The notes under the pieces: model-generated
What the model was told of the DNA's origin: nothing
Seen by the model: the letters and a program-made list of their open reading frames with translations, nothing else
The model's database searches: none
NCBI GenBank assembly: GCA_028532855.1
Contig: JAQQAL010000021.1
Location: 1 to 64,000 of the forward strand
Length of the DNA: 64,000 bases
Source of the DNA: Candidatus Thalassospirochaeta sargassi
GTDB taxonomy: Bacteria; Spirochaetota; Spirochaetia; UBA9216
Reading direction: 5' to 3'
Part shown: positions 17,321 to 26,184 of the stretch, one piece after another
How positions within the stretch are numbered: the stretch's first letter is position 1
Layout: each line of letters opens with the position of its first letter
Position numbers and translations under genes: made by a program

Positions 17321-18034
17321 ATGATAAATATTGATGAAACAAAACTGAATAATCTTGAGCTCAAAGTGCTGAAAACCCTATCCAAATATTCCAAGGATAA
17401 CCAGGCGCCGAAAATTACGGAAGCAGCTGCCCTCTGTGCCTGTTCTGTATCACAGGTTTCTAAATCAATAAAAAAAGCAGGCTTCGACGGATACAAGCAA
17501 TATATGCGTTATCTTTATTATGATGACAACCCGCAAAAAGAAATCCCGGAAGAACTTGTTCGAATAAGACAATTCGTTGAGGAGTTTGATGTTTCTCTGG
17601 CGGACGAATTGGCTAAACTTATCATATCTCATAAAAAGATAATACTGTTCGGCTTCGGCCCATCATTCATTTGTGCTCAATATATAGAATACAAACTAAG
17701 ATTATGCATCAATTCATTTGTCGATGTTCCGCCGGATGAACAATCCCTGCTTAATATGCTTGATGAGGACAGTTTGCTTATTATTCTTTCAACAACCGGA
17801 CGGTACCGCTCCTTCAATGAAATCACAGCAAAATCAAACGGCAGGGGCGCAGATGTGGTAATTATTTCCGAAGAGTTCAACCCCAACCTCATGGAGAACA
17901 ACAGCAGATATATATTTCTTTCCCGACATAATCAGTCAAACCTGCTTGAACCCCATGAGAAAACACGTACAACATTCTTTATCTTCTTTGAAGAGGTTAT
18001 TAAACGAATAATTCTCAATAAAAAAAATATTTAA
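17321..18034 (+). CDS. MurR/RpiR-family transcriptional regulator with SIS domain
   Basis: This 237-residue protein has an N-terminal RpiR helix-turn-helix (about residues 10-75, with VSQVSKSIKKAGFDGYKQY) and a C-terminal SIS domain (ILFGFGPSFICAQYIEYKLR and LLIILSTTGRYRSFNEI) that would sense a phosphosugar. It is divergent from the Etf-linked operon, and its 3' end abuts the ABC-transporter operon, whose last gene ends 7 bases away on the other strand. It is therefore the likely regulator of the catabolic genes and perhaps the transporter. The effector is probably a sugar phosphate made by the operon's kinase. Confidence 0.88.
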   Translation: MINIDETKLNNLELKVLKTLSKYSKDNQAPKITEAAALCACSVSQVSKSIKKAGFDGYKQYMRYLYYDDNPQKEIPEELVRIRQFVEEFDVSLADELAKLIISHKKIILFGFGPSFICAQYIEYKLRLCINSFVDVPPDEQSLLNMLDEDSLLIILSTTGRYRSFNEITAKSNGRGADVVIISEEFNPNLMENNSRYIFLSRHNQSNLLEPHEKTRTTFFIFFEEVIKRIILNKKNI

Positions 18035-18041
18035 CCCCAGC

Positions 18042-20027
18042 TCAATCTGCTGAATACAGATGACAGGCAATACTGTGAATTTCACCGAATCCTACCGGTT
18101 CCGGCGTTACATTCTCACAAATTTCACCAATCTTTTTATGACACCGCCCGGCAAAAGGACAGCCCTTGATCTTTTTTGTAGGATTCGGGGGTGCTCCTTC
18201 GAGTCGTACAGCGCCCTTTGTAAGAGCAGGATCCACATCAGGAACCGCACTTAAAAGCGCTTCGGTATATGGATGATATGGAGGCGAAGTTACCTCGTCC
18301 CTCTTTCCGAACTCGACTATTCGCCCAAGGTACATCACCATTATATAATCAGAAATGTAGTTTACTACATTCAAATCATGGGAAATAAAAATGTAGGAGG
18401 CACCCGAACGCTGCTGAAGATCTGTCAGAAGATTCAGGACTGATGACTGTACTGAAACATCAAGCGCCGAAGTAGGTTCGTCACATACTATCAGTCCAGG
18501 AGAAAGCACAAAAGCCCGTGCGACTGCTACGCGCTGCATCTCTCCACCGCTTAGCTGGGTGGCCTTCCGTTTCAGGTATTCTTTACCAAGATCGACCTGT
18601 TTCAGGATCTCGATAATTCTTTCCCTTCTCTCAGTTTTCGATTTTATTCCGAGCAACCTCTTCATCGGTCTACCGATAATCTGTTCGATGGTAAAAGACG
18701 GATTCAGACTCCGGCCGGGGTTCTGAAAAATCAACTGAATTTCCTTCAGAACCTCAGGCGATCTGCGCTTCCAGGTCATTGAGATATCAGTTCCATCAAA
18801 ATAAATTTTCCCTTTGCTTGGCTTCAACAATCCTGTAACAGTATAACCGAGAGTACTTTTGCCACAGCCCGATTCGCCGACAATACCAAGCACATTGTTC
18901 TTTTTCAAAGAAAAATTCAGCCCGTCAACCGCACGAACTTTTTTCCCCCGACTGTTGAATGTCTTATACAGATTCACAATATTCAGAGCTTCGCCGTCTT
19001 CCGTCTTTTCAATTACATCTACTTTTTTCGGTATCAATGAGTCATCCGCCACATCTTTAGCAAATGCCCTGTCACAGGCTGTAAAATGATCCTCAGCTAT
19101 TTCTCTGAGTCCATATCTGCTTTCGCAGTTTTCCACACGCTTTCCGCAGCGATCAAGGAAGGGACATCCACCTTCATCTATACTCCTTTTTCGCACATAG
19201 CCCGGAATAGTATTCAGACGATATTCTTCCTTCACAATTCCGCTTCTGGGAATACAGTTTATCAATGCCCTTGTGTAGGGGTGCTCAGGTTTATGAAACA
19301 TCGATTTCTTATCTCCGTATTCAACAACCTCTCCCCGGTACATTACCGCAATATTATCGCTAACTTTGTTAACTACACCCATATCATGTGAAATATAAAT
19401 CATTGACATCTGGTATCGTTTTTTAAGATCGTTAATAAGATCAAGTATTACTGCTTCGGTAGTTACGTCCAGTGCTGTTGTAGGCTCATCAAGAATCATC
19501 AAGTCCGGCCTGCATAAAAGTGCCATGGCAATACAAATTCTCTGCTGCATACCGCCGCTTATCTGATGAGGAAATCTTTTTACCAGCCCTTCCGCATCGC
19601 CGAGATAGAGATCCTTCAAAATTGCAACACTCTCTTTTCTTGCATCCTTTTTTGAAAGGTTCCGATGAAAAATCGTTACCTCATCAAGCTGTTTTCCAAT
19701 TGTAAGAGAGGGATTCAACGATGAGTATGGATTCTGATAAACCATTGCGATTTTATTTCCGCGCAAACCAACCATTTCGCGTTCGCTTTTCTCAAGAATA
19801 TTCTCACCCTGATATAGAATGTTACCGTCTGTACTGCCGTTTGAGGCAAGATAATTCATTATAGAAAAGGCAAGGGTGCTTTTGCCTGATCCGGACTCAC
19901 CAATTATACCAAGAGACTGTTTTTCTTTCAGTTTGAAGGTAACATCCCGCAATGCAGAGACAGTACCATAATAGGTTTGGTAATTAACGCTGAGACCTTG
20001 TACATCTAGTATTATATTATGATTCAT
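18042..20027 (-). CDS. Dipeptide/oligosaccharide ABC transporter, fused double ATPase (DppD-DppF type)
   Basis: This 661-residue protein contains two full ABC ATPase domains. The first has Walker A GESGSGKST, signature SGGMQQR and Walker B LMILDEPTTALD (about residues 1-270). The second has GESGCGKST, SGGEMQR and LIVCDEPTSALD (about 345-600). Each is followed by the oligopeptide-transport C-terminal extension with a CxxxxxRC-type motif (CPFLDRCGKRVENC and CPFAGRCHKKIGEIC) usual for DppD/DppF. Most systems encode the two separately; here they are fused. It overlaps the DppC-type permease by 11 bases and powers that importer. Confidence 0.95.
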   Translation of the reverse strand: MNHNIILDVQGLSVNYQTYYGTVSALRDVTFKLKEKQSLGIIGESGSGKSTLAFSIMNYLASNGSTDGNILYQGENILEKSEREMVGLRGNKIAMVYQNPYSSLNPSLTIGKQLDEVTIFHRNLSKKDARKESVAILKDLYLGDAEGLVKRFPHQISGGMQQRICIAMALLCRPDLMILDEPTTALDVTTEAVILDLINDLKKRYQMSMIYISHDMGVVNKVSDNIAVMYRGEVVEYGDKKSMFHKPEHPYTRALINCIPRSGIVKEEYRLNTIPGYVRKRSIDEGGCPFLDRCGKRVENCESRYGLREIAEDHFTACDRAFAKDVADDSLIPKKVDVIEKTEDGEALNIVNLYKTFNSRGKKVRAVDGLNFSLKKNNVLGIVGESGCGKSTLGYTVTGLLKPSKGKIYFDGTDISMTWKRRSPEVLKEIQLIFQNPGRSLNPSFTIEQIIGRPMKRLLGIKSKTERRERIIEILKQVDLGKEYLKRKATQLSGGEMQRVAVARAFVLSPGLIVCDEPTSALDVSVQSSVLNLLTDLQQRSGASYIFISHDLNVVNYISDYIMVMYLGRIVEFGKRDEVTSPPYHPYTEALLSAVPDVDPALTKGAVRLEGAPPNPTKKIKGCPFAGRCHKKIGEICENVTPEPVGFGEIHSIACHLYSAD

Positions 20028-20850
20028 GTATAAGCACCTTTGAGAAGAAGTCGGAAATCAGGGATATTGCAATTACGAGAGAAGCAATAGCCAATGCAGG
20101 ATATAATACTGACCATGGGGCAACAGATATTATCTGCTTATTTTCAATAACCATCATTCCCCAGTCAGGGGTAGGCGGCTGTAATCCGACACCTAAAAAT
20201 CCAAGCGACGCAACCATCATGATGGAATACGCAAAACGGGCGGTAGCTTCTACTATAATCGGCCCAAGCGTATTAGGAAGGATCTGTCTGAACATTATAG
20301 AAAAATTGTTTTCACCCATTATTCGGGCAGCATCAACATATTCCCGGCCTTTATGAGTCAACAGAGTTCCACGGGCTACTCTGGCTGTCGCCGGAATATA
20401 GGCAATGGAGATCATAAGGGTAAGACTCATTATCGTGGAATCACCTAATACCCCCAAAATAACCATGGCAAGTACCAGAGCCGGAATCGACATCAATACA
20501 TCCAGAATTCTTAAAAAGATTTTGTCTACCAAGCCGCCGAAATAGCCGGCAGAAAATCCGATAATTATTCCTGCCGCTGTAGAGAAAAAAGAGGTAAATA
20601 GAGCAACGGTCAGTATGGATCGACTTCCTGTTACAATTCTCGCAAGGAGATCTCTTCCCAATGCATCAGTACCCAGAAGATGGCCGCCGGTTCCCGGTGG
20701 AGCTATCTGATTTTGCGTATCCATTTCCGTATAAGTAAAATTCATTAGCGAAGGACCTGCTAAAGCGAGGAAGATCCAAAGAAACAGAACCGCAAAACCG
20801 GCTATCGCTAGCGGATTTGATTTCAGATCATGCAGTATGCGCCTCATCAA
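20017..20850 (-). CDS. ABC transporter permease, DppC type
   Basis: This 277-residue permease has an N-terminal membrane helix, then a short periplasmic part containing HLLGTDALGRDLLARIVTG (the conserved DppC 'GTDxxGRDxxSR' motif), and the EAA coupling loop around ARIMGENNFSIMFRQILPN. It has about six membrane helices. It pairs with the DppB-type permease, whose stop overlaps its start by 4 bases. The complex imports peptides or, in many spirochaetes and Thermotogae, oligosaccharides. Confidence 0.93.
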   Translation of the reverse strand: MMRRILHDLKSNPLAIAGFAVLFLWIFLALAGPSLMNFTYTEMDTQNQIAPPGTGGHLLGTDALGRDLLARIVTGSRSILTVALFTSFFSTAAGIIIGFSAGYFGGLVDKIFLRILDVLMSIPALVLAMVILGVLGDSTIMSLTLMISIAYIPATARVARGTLLTHKGREYVDAARIMGENNFSIMFRQILPNTLGPIIVEATARFAYSIMMVASLGFLGVGLQPPTPDWGMMVIENKQIISVAPWSVLYPALAIASLVIAISLISDFFSKVLIHES

Positions 20851-21812
20851 TCCACCCCCTTCGCCAGTCTGACCCTGGGATTCAACACTCCGTACAGGGT
20901 ATCGGTTATCAGTGTGGAAACAACAAAGATAAAGGTAATGAACAATACACAGGCCTCAATAAGCGGGACATCCCTAGTTTTTATCGCACTCATTGTCAGA
21001 GATCCGAGTCCGGGAAAACCGAAGAGGGTTTCAACAACTATCAGCCCGCCAAAAAGCCATCCCATGTTCATACCGATGATAGTAATCGTAGGCAGGAGAG
21101 CATTTTTCAATGCATGTCTGAAAATTACATATCTTCGCGGCAGCCCCTTAAGAGTGGCGGCTCTGACATAATCAGAATCCATTACCTGGATCATTGACGA
21201 TCTCTGCATTCTCGAAACATAACCGAACATGACAATTGTAATTGAAAGTGCAGGAAGAATGAGAATATTCAGATTACCCCATAATGATTCACCAATCGGA
21301 ATAACACTGGTTATTGGAAGAATTTTAAGCTTTACCGAAAACAGCGTTATAAACAAAACTCCTGAAACAAATTCCGGCAAAGCCATTGTAGCCAGACCGA
21401 AAAAAGAGATAATCTGATCAGAGAGTTTTCCCGCCCTTACCCCGGCAACCACCCCGAAAAATATCGAAAGCGGAACATAAAAAAGCAGCGCGGTAATAGC
21501 CAGAACAAGCGAATGACCAACCTTTCTCCAAAGAATGGAATTAATTGCAACTCCACGCATATAGAGACTCTCTCCAAGATCGCCTTGAAGCAGTCCGGAA
21601 AACCACCGCCAGTAGCGAACCAGGAAAGGATCATTCAAGCCCATACTCTCACGAAGAGATGCGAGCCCTTCCGGTGTGGAATTCTGTCCCAGAACCATCT
21701 GGGCGACATCACCGGGCATCAGTTCTACAAGGAAAAAGATTAAAAATGACATTACGGCCAGGGTCGCAACCATGGACCCCAGCCGTACAATAAATCTACG
21801 AATAAAAAACAT
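20847..21812 (-). CDS. ABC transporter permease, DppB type
   Basis: I place the start at the ATG at 21812 (MFFIRRFIVRLGSMV), 321 residues, because it follows the binding-protein stop by one base and has CGGAG about 5 bases upstream; the track's longer version starts inside the upstream gene. It has the DppB N-terminal helix, the VELMPGDVAQMVLG motif (PGDP-like), and the coupling loop YVRAATLKGLPRRYVIFRHAL. It has about six membrane helices and forms the import channel with the DppC-type partner. Confidence 0.93.
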   Translation of the reverse strand: MFFIRRFIVRLGSMVATLAVMSFLIFFLVELMPGDVAQMVLGQNSTPEGLASLRESMGLNDPFLVRYWRWFSGLLQGDLGESLYMRGVAINSILWRKVGHSLVLAITALLFYVPLSIFFGVVAGVRAGKLSDQIISFFGLATMALPEFVSGVLFITLFSVKLKILPITSVIPIGESLWGNLNILILPALSITIVMFGYVSRMQRSSMIQVMDSDYVRAATLKGLPRRYVIFRHALKNALLPTITIIGMNMGWLFGGLIVVETLFGFPGLGSLTMSAIKTRDVPLIEACVLFITFIFVVSTLITDTLYGVLNPRVRLAKGVD

Positions 21813-21813
21813 G

Positions 21814-23313
21814 CTACTCCGAAATATAGGTTTCTTTATACCTGGTAACAAAAGTCATCGGCTGAGAATAGTCTTTGACTTCCTTCCTTAAAGCAACATA
21901 ATACGGAACCTGTATATTGAGGATAGTTCCGCGATCATAGAAAACCTTTGCCAGTTCATCGTAATATCCCTGACGTACCGTATCATCAACCTCTGCAAGG
22001 ATTTTGCCGATTAGCTCATCAACCCTGGGCTCATTTATATGAGATTCATTCCAAGGCCCTTCGGAATGGTAGGCAAGCATCAGCAGCATGGAAGGATCAG
22101 GTCGACCGCCCCATCCTGTAAGCAGCATCGGAGCATTCATCCAGTACTGTGAAAGATAAACATCTCTGGAATAACCCTTAAGCTGAACATCAAAACCTGC
22201 AGGCGCCGCAAGCTCCTTTATTGTCTGAGTAAGTTCTTTTCCGAAAGGATGGTCAGATCCATAGTATAATTCTACTGACAAACCGTTCGGATAACCGGCT
22301 TCTGCAAGAAGCTCTTTTGCTTTTTCAATATCCTGTCCCCTGAAAGGAATATCATAATACTGAGACTGATTATTCAAAATAGGCGATTCGTTATAAAAGA
22401 TATCTACACCAAGTTCACCCTGACATGCTGCGGCAAGAACTTCCGGATCCATACAGTACTTCATAGCCTGTCGAACACGGTTGTCGTTGAAGGGCTCCCT
22501 GTCTGCCGCAAGTGCTACAAAACGATGCTCCTGATAAGGAGAAATAACTTCAAACCCTGCAGCTTCCAAACGGTCTTTGTGGATAACTGTTGCGAAAGGC
22601 GCAATATCTACCTTACCGGCCTCGAGCATATTCATACTTGCATCAATATCAGGTACAAAATATATTCTGAGTTCATCAGCCTTGGGCAGCCCTGCTACCC
22701 AGTATTCTTCATTTTTTACGAGAAGAGCAGATTCTTTCGGTCGCAGTTCAGCCATTTTAAATGCGCCCGTACCCATGGGCTGTGATTCGCCGAGTGAAGC
22801 ATAATCATAATCAGAAGAAAGCATCATCATGTTATATGCCAGGAAAAGATAAATAAATGTAGGACGCACTTCTTTCAAAGTAAGCACTACTGTATAGTCA
22901 TCAGGTGTTTCTATACTTTCAACAATCTGGAAGTCTGCTTTTTGAAGATGCCCCAGATCAGGATCCTGTGTTCTTTCAATTGTGAACTTCACATCCTCAG
23001 ATGTAAAATCAGATCCGTCATGAAACTTAACTCCTTCCTGTAGTTTTAACGTCCAAACCTTACCATCGGTAGTACTCCAGTCTTTTGCCAGACATGGAAT
23101 AACTTCATTGGTTTCAGGATCCAGTTCTACAAGATATTCGTATATAGTGCAGTTCATGGAAAAGGTCTGCCCATCCCATACCCCCGGGGTAATCAGGTTC
23201 GGAACCTGATCTGCAACTCTTACAATGTTCTTAGGTGTTTCCTGCTGTCCAGTCGCAGAAACAGAAAAGATTAATAGCATAGCCATAAGAATTAGAAAAA
23301 GTGATTTTTTCAT
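21814..23313 (-). CDS. ABC transporter substrate-binding protein, family 5 (DppA/OppA)
   Basis: This 499-residue protein has a signal peptide (MKKSLFLILMAMLLIFSVSATG), without a lipobox cysteine, so it is secreted rather than a classical lipoprotein. The mature part shows the family-5 pattern: TWTL-like KVWTLKLQEGVKFHDGSDFT and DNRVRQAMKYCMDPEVL. It would bind peptide or oligosaccharide in the periplasm and deliver it to the DppBC-type channel. It is the first gene of the transporter operon; the 240 bases upstream, shared with a divergent MarR gene, hold the promoters. The substrate is not evident; the adjoining sugar operon suggests a glycoside. Confidence 0.93.
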   Translation of the reverse strand: MKKSLFLILMAMLLIFSVSATGQQETPKNIVRVADQVPNLITPGVWDGQTFSMNCTIYEYLVELDPETNEVIPCLAKDWSTTDGKVWTLKLQEGVKFHDGSDFTSEDVKFTIERTQDPDLGHLQKADFQIVESIETPDDYTVVLTLKEVRPTFIYLFLAYNMMMLSSDYDYASLGESQPMGTGAFKMAELRPKESALLVKNEEYWVAGLPKADELRIYFVPDIDASMNMLEAGKVDIAPFATVIHKDRLEAAGFEVISPYQEHRFVALAADREPFNDNRVRQAMKYCMDPEVLAAACQGELGVDIFYNESPILNNQSQYYDIPFRGQDIEKAKELLAEAGYPNGLSVELYYGSDHPFGKELTQTIKELAAPAGFDVQLKGYSRDVYLSQYWMNAPMLLTGWGGRPDPSMLLMLAYHSEGPWNESHINEPRVDELIGKILAEVDDTVRQGYYDELAKVFYDRGTILNIQVPYYVALRKEVKDYSQPMTFVTRYKETYISE

Positions 23314-23553
23314 TATATTTCTCCTTTATATACGATTGTAAATTTATTGCAGCAATCTTGTCAACGAATATTTAGACTTCTAAGGATTATATAGACGTAA
23401 TAAGGTTATATATCACCATTTACATTGTTATTTTAATAGAGTTCTAAATATTAGAGGTGTAAATCTTTTTTTGTTTTTTGGAGTTTATTGTATTTACGTC
23501 TCATTAAACATCATATATAGTTTATAAAATACTATTTTACGGGTTGGAAAAAG

Positions 23554-24027
23554 TTGAACATTGATCTTAGCGATGAACTATTATCCAGTCTACGTCGGAT
23601 TATCAGGGCTGTAGACATTCATTCAAAATCACTGCTGAAAAAGTACGGACTGACAGGACCACAGCTTATTGTCCTTTCAGAATTGGAAAGATCCAAGGAA
23701 CTGAGTATTTCCGCAATATCAAAAAAAGTGAGCCTGAGTCAGGCAACGGTAACAACAATTATCAACCGGCTTGAACAGCAGGGCCTATTGTCCAGAGAGC
23801 GAAACAGTCTGGATAAACGCAGAGTTAATGTACGATTCTCCGACAAAGGTGAAGCAATCCTTCAAAAAAAGCCGAGTTTGCTACAATTAGATTTTGTAAA
23901 GAAATTCAATAAACTTGAGGAATGGGAACAGTACCTACTACTCTCCAGTGTTAGCAAAATCGCTTCAATGATGGACGCTGAAAATATCAATGCTGAACCG
24001 GTTCTGACTTCCGAAGAAAAAATATAA
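23554..24027 (+). CDS. MarR-family transcriptional regulator
   Basis: This 157-residue protein has the MarR winged helix: YGLTGPQLIVLSELER, then ISKKVSLSQATVTTIINRLE and the wing RERNSLDKRRVNVRFSDKGE with the diagnostic D-K-R. The start is a TTG preceded by a weak GGAAAAAG. It is divergent from the ABC transporter operon and lies 36 bases upstream of the EIIA-diadenylate cyclase gene, so it could be co-transcribed with it or control either neighbour. The ligand is unknown. In several marine bacteria MarR proteins control osmolyte genes, which would suit a c-di-AMP neighbour, but that is speculation. Confidence 0.9.
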   Translation: MNIDLSDELLSSLRRIIRAVDIHSKSLLKKYGLTGPQLIVLSELERSKELSISAISKKVSLSQATVTTIINRLEQQGLLSRERNSLDKRRVNVRFSDKGEAILQKKPSLLQLDFVKKFNKLEEWEQYLLLSSVSKIASMMDAENINAEPVLTSEEKI

Positions 24028-24063
24028 TACCTGTTTCTGATAAATTCATTATATAATTATCCC

Positions 24064-25332
24064 ATGAACATAAAAGCTGTAATACTTGACAGCAGTAATT
24101 CCAAAGATGACGCCCTGGAATTACTGATAAACAAGGCATCCATCCACACAAATAAATTATCCGGAACTGAGATTAAACACCTGGTGCATGAAAGAGAAAA
24201 AATCGCAACAACATTAGTGTCAGAAAATATCGCCTTTCCTCATGCTGTCAAACAGGGTATGGATGAAAGCCTGATTATACTAGGCGTGGGTCGCAAACCG
24301 ATTCTATGGACTAAGCCTGATCAGTATGTACAGGTGATCGTCCTATTTGTCGGAGGAAACAAACAGCATCTGCAATCCATGAGTTTTACTGCCAGGATAT
24401 TGCGAAACCCGGTAATCCTGAAAGAAATCCTTAATGCAGAGGATGAGAAGGATGTACTTGATATCATCCGCAGAAACTCAGCTGCAACCGACAACCCGGC
24501 CGATTCTGAAAGTGCGCAGGAACATAATATCGCCATGCTGAAAGCGGCCGAAATGCTTCAAACGGAATTACACAACTCGGCTCTTGCTGTCATCGATGAT
24601 GTGTTTTCAAGCAGTAAACCGGCCAGCAGCTGGTATGAAAATTTTGACGGATGGGTTTTGACCACCAGAAGCTGCTGTCTGTCTGATAAAGACATTGCAG
24701 AAGACAGACAGGTATCTATTTCCAATTCCGATATCATTTTTACCGAAAATGAATTAAAGCACTTAACAATGGAGGGATATTTCAAAGATATAGATTCTCT
24801 GATAATCCTCTATGGCAAGCAGGCAAGCAACAGCATTTCTTCAATACGGGTTGTTAATCTTCAGCACAAAGAAGAGATAAGCTTTATTGAAGGTATTCCA
24901 TATGACGTTTCACGGAGAGCCCTGCAGCTTGCCCGCGAAATCGGTATGGAAGGGCGTGAAGGAAAACCTGTAGGATGCCTCTTCGTAATAGGTTCCGAAG
25001 AAACATTGAAAGACTACACACATCAACTCATAGTTAATCCGTTTTCAGGCTATCCGGAAGAGCAGAGAAATATCATTGATCCTTCACTGGAAGAGACCGT
25101 CAAGGAATTCTCCAAGATAGACGGGGCATTTATCATCAAACCTGACGGCACTATTAAATCAGCAGGAACCTACATTGCTATCTCGCCGCAGACCCTGGAG
25201 CATCACCCCGGAGAAGGGGCGAGACATGCGAGCGCCCGTGGCATAACAGCTGTCACAGACTGTCTTTCCATCGCAGTATCCGAGTCTACCGGTCGAGTAT
25301 CCGTATATGCTAGGGGTCAGAGGATCCTATAG
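24064..25332 (+). CDS. PTS EIIA-diadenylate cyclase (DisA_N/DAC) fusion protein
   Basis: This 422-residue protein joins two domains rarely seen together. Residues ~3-140 are a PTS EIIA type-2 (fructose/PtsN) domain with IAFPHAVKQGMDES, where His60 matches the phosphorylated histidine. Residues ~290-422 are a DAC domain: DGAFIIKPDGTIKSAGTYI gives the DGA motif, and GEGARHASARGITAVTDC the RH-containing motif, followed by LSIAVSESTGRVSVY. The usual RHR is RHA here, as in some archaeal-type DacZ enzymes. It should make c-di-AMP from two ATP, perhaps under control of PTS phosphorylation. The middle (~150-290) is unassigned. Its 3' end overlaps the convergent msrA gene by 23 bases. Confidence 0.85.
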   Translation: MNIKAVILDSSNSKDDALELLINKASIHTNKLSGTEIKHLVHEREKIATTLVSENIAFPHAVKQGMDESLIILGVGRKPILWTKPDQYVQVIVLFVGGNKQHLQSMSFTARILRNPVILKEILNAEDEKDVLDIIRRNSAATDNPADSESAQEHNIAMLKAAEMLQTELHNSALAVIDDVFSSSKPASSWYENFDGWVLTTRSCCLSDKDIAEDRQVSISNSDIIFTENELKHLTMEGYFKDIDSLIILYGKQASNSISSIRVVNLQHKEEISFIEGIPYDVSRRALQLAREIGMEGREGKPVGCLFVIGSEETLKDYTHQLIVNPFSGYPEEQRNIIDPSLEETVKEFSKIDGAFIIKPDGTIKSAGTYIAISPQTLEHHPGEGARHASARGITAVTDCLSIAVSESTGRVSVYARGQRIL

Positions 25333-26056
25333 AATCACGCAGATACGTCGCGCCCTTTTCGGACAGACCATAGCTGCTTAATTCCGCCTCCAGTTCTTCA
25401 GCTGTTCCGTATCCGGAAACATATCCGTTCAAACGGGCTGCTATTGTAGAATTTACAATCTCCTCTTCGGATGAATGAACGTTTAAAAATTCAGACATCA
25501 GAAACTTATCAGCCTGAAGAAAGTACTTCTGATGGTAAAACTCTGCGAGGGTGAACCCCGTTAACGGCGCAACTGCAGTAGTAAAGACTACTCCTGCCGC
25601 CTTTTCTCTATTGCTTTTTGACTCTTCAGCCAGCAACCTCTGTTCTTCATTATGATACAGAATTATTGACCGGTATTGACTGAACCCGCCGCCGTATAGG
25701 GGATTGTGGCTGTCCCAGAAAAGTTCCAGCAGCCTGGAATATGAAATAATCTCAGGATTATAATCTATCTGAATAGTTTCGGTGTGATTGCCGATATTCT
25801 GGTAAGTCGGATTATCCGTTGTTCCGCCGGCATAACCAACCCTGGTGCGAATGACTCCTGGTAACTGCCCGAACCGGGCATCAGGGCCCCAGAATCATCC
25901 AAGGCCGAAGGTAGCTGTTTCTACTCCATCAGACCGGGGAATATCAACCGGAGAAGTTTTAAAATCGCCTGACGAATCCTGCTCCATACCCCCTGATGCC
26001 GAGATGGAGAATACAGCCATAGTCAGAATAAAGCCTGCAATAATCATCTTTTTCAC
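25310..26056 (-). CDS. msrA: Selenocysteine-containing peptide-methionine (S)-S-oxide reductase MsrA, exported
   Basis: The ORF track shows only the 3' part (25310-25636), but one frame runs from a GTG at 26056 (GGAGGT upstream) to 25310, 248 codons, broken by a single TGA at 25895-25897. The TGA is codon 54 and reads TATFGLG-[TGA]-FWGPDA; in MsrA this position is the catalytic Cys of GCFWG, so TGA most likely encodes selenocysteine. Downstream are GVIRTRVGYAGGTTDNPTY, GFSQYRSII and EFYHQKYFLQ, all standard MsrA. A signal peptide (IIAGFILTMAVFSISASG) sends it to the periplasm. There is no cysteine at all, so no resolving Cys. A bSECIS-like hairpin follows the TGA. A plain nonsense mutation is the alternative. 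Confidence 0.88.
25857..25885 (-). promoter_or_regulatory. bSECIS-like hairpin just after the msrA TGA codon
   Basis: On the coding strand, 16-28 bases after the TGA, GCCCG-GTT-CGGGC forms a perfect 5-bp stem with a 3-base loop, flanked by an outer CCTG/CAGG stem. The loop begins with G and lies 21-23 bases downstream of the TGA. This fits the bacterial SECIS rules as I know them: an apical loop about 16-37 bases from the UGA, a stem of at least 4 bp, and a G among the first loop bases. SelB would bind here. Confidence 0.75.
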
Positions 26057-26184
26057 CGACCACCTCCAATAGGTACTTTACTATTATACTAATGATTTAC
26101 TGTTAGGAGAAGGAAAAATAAACGCATTCTGAAAATTACCCTTACTTGATGCGAGGACCCCGTATCTAAATACAGTTTATTCAA

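Noticed and set aside
25310-25636. Stand-alone 108-residue ORF in the track on the minus strand
   Set aside because: It is the 3' part of the msrA frame that continues through the TGA codon to 26056; the TTG start is an artefact.
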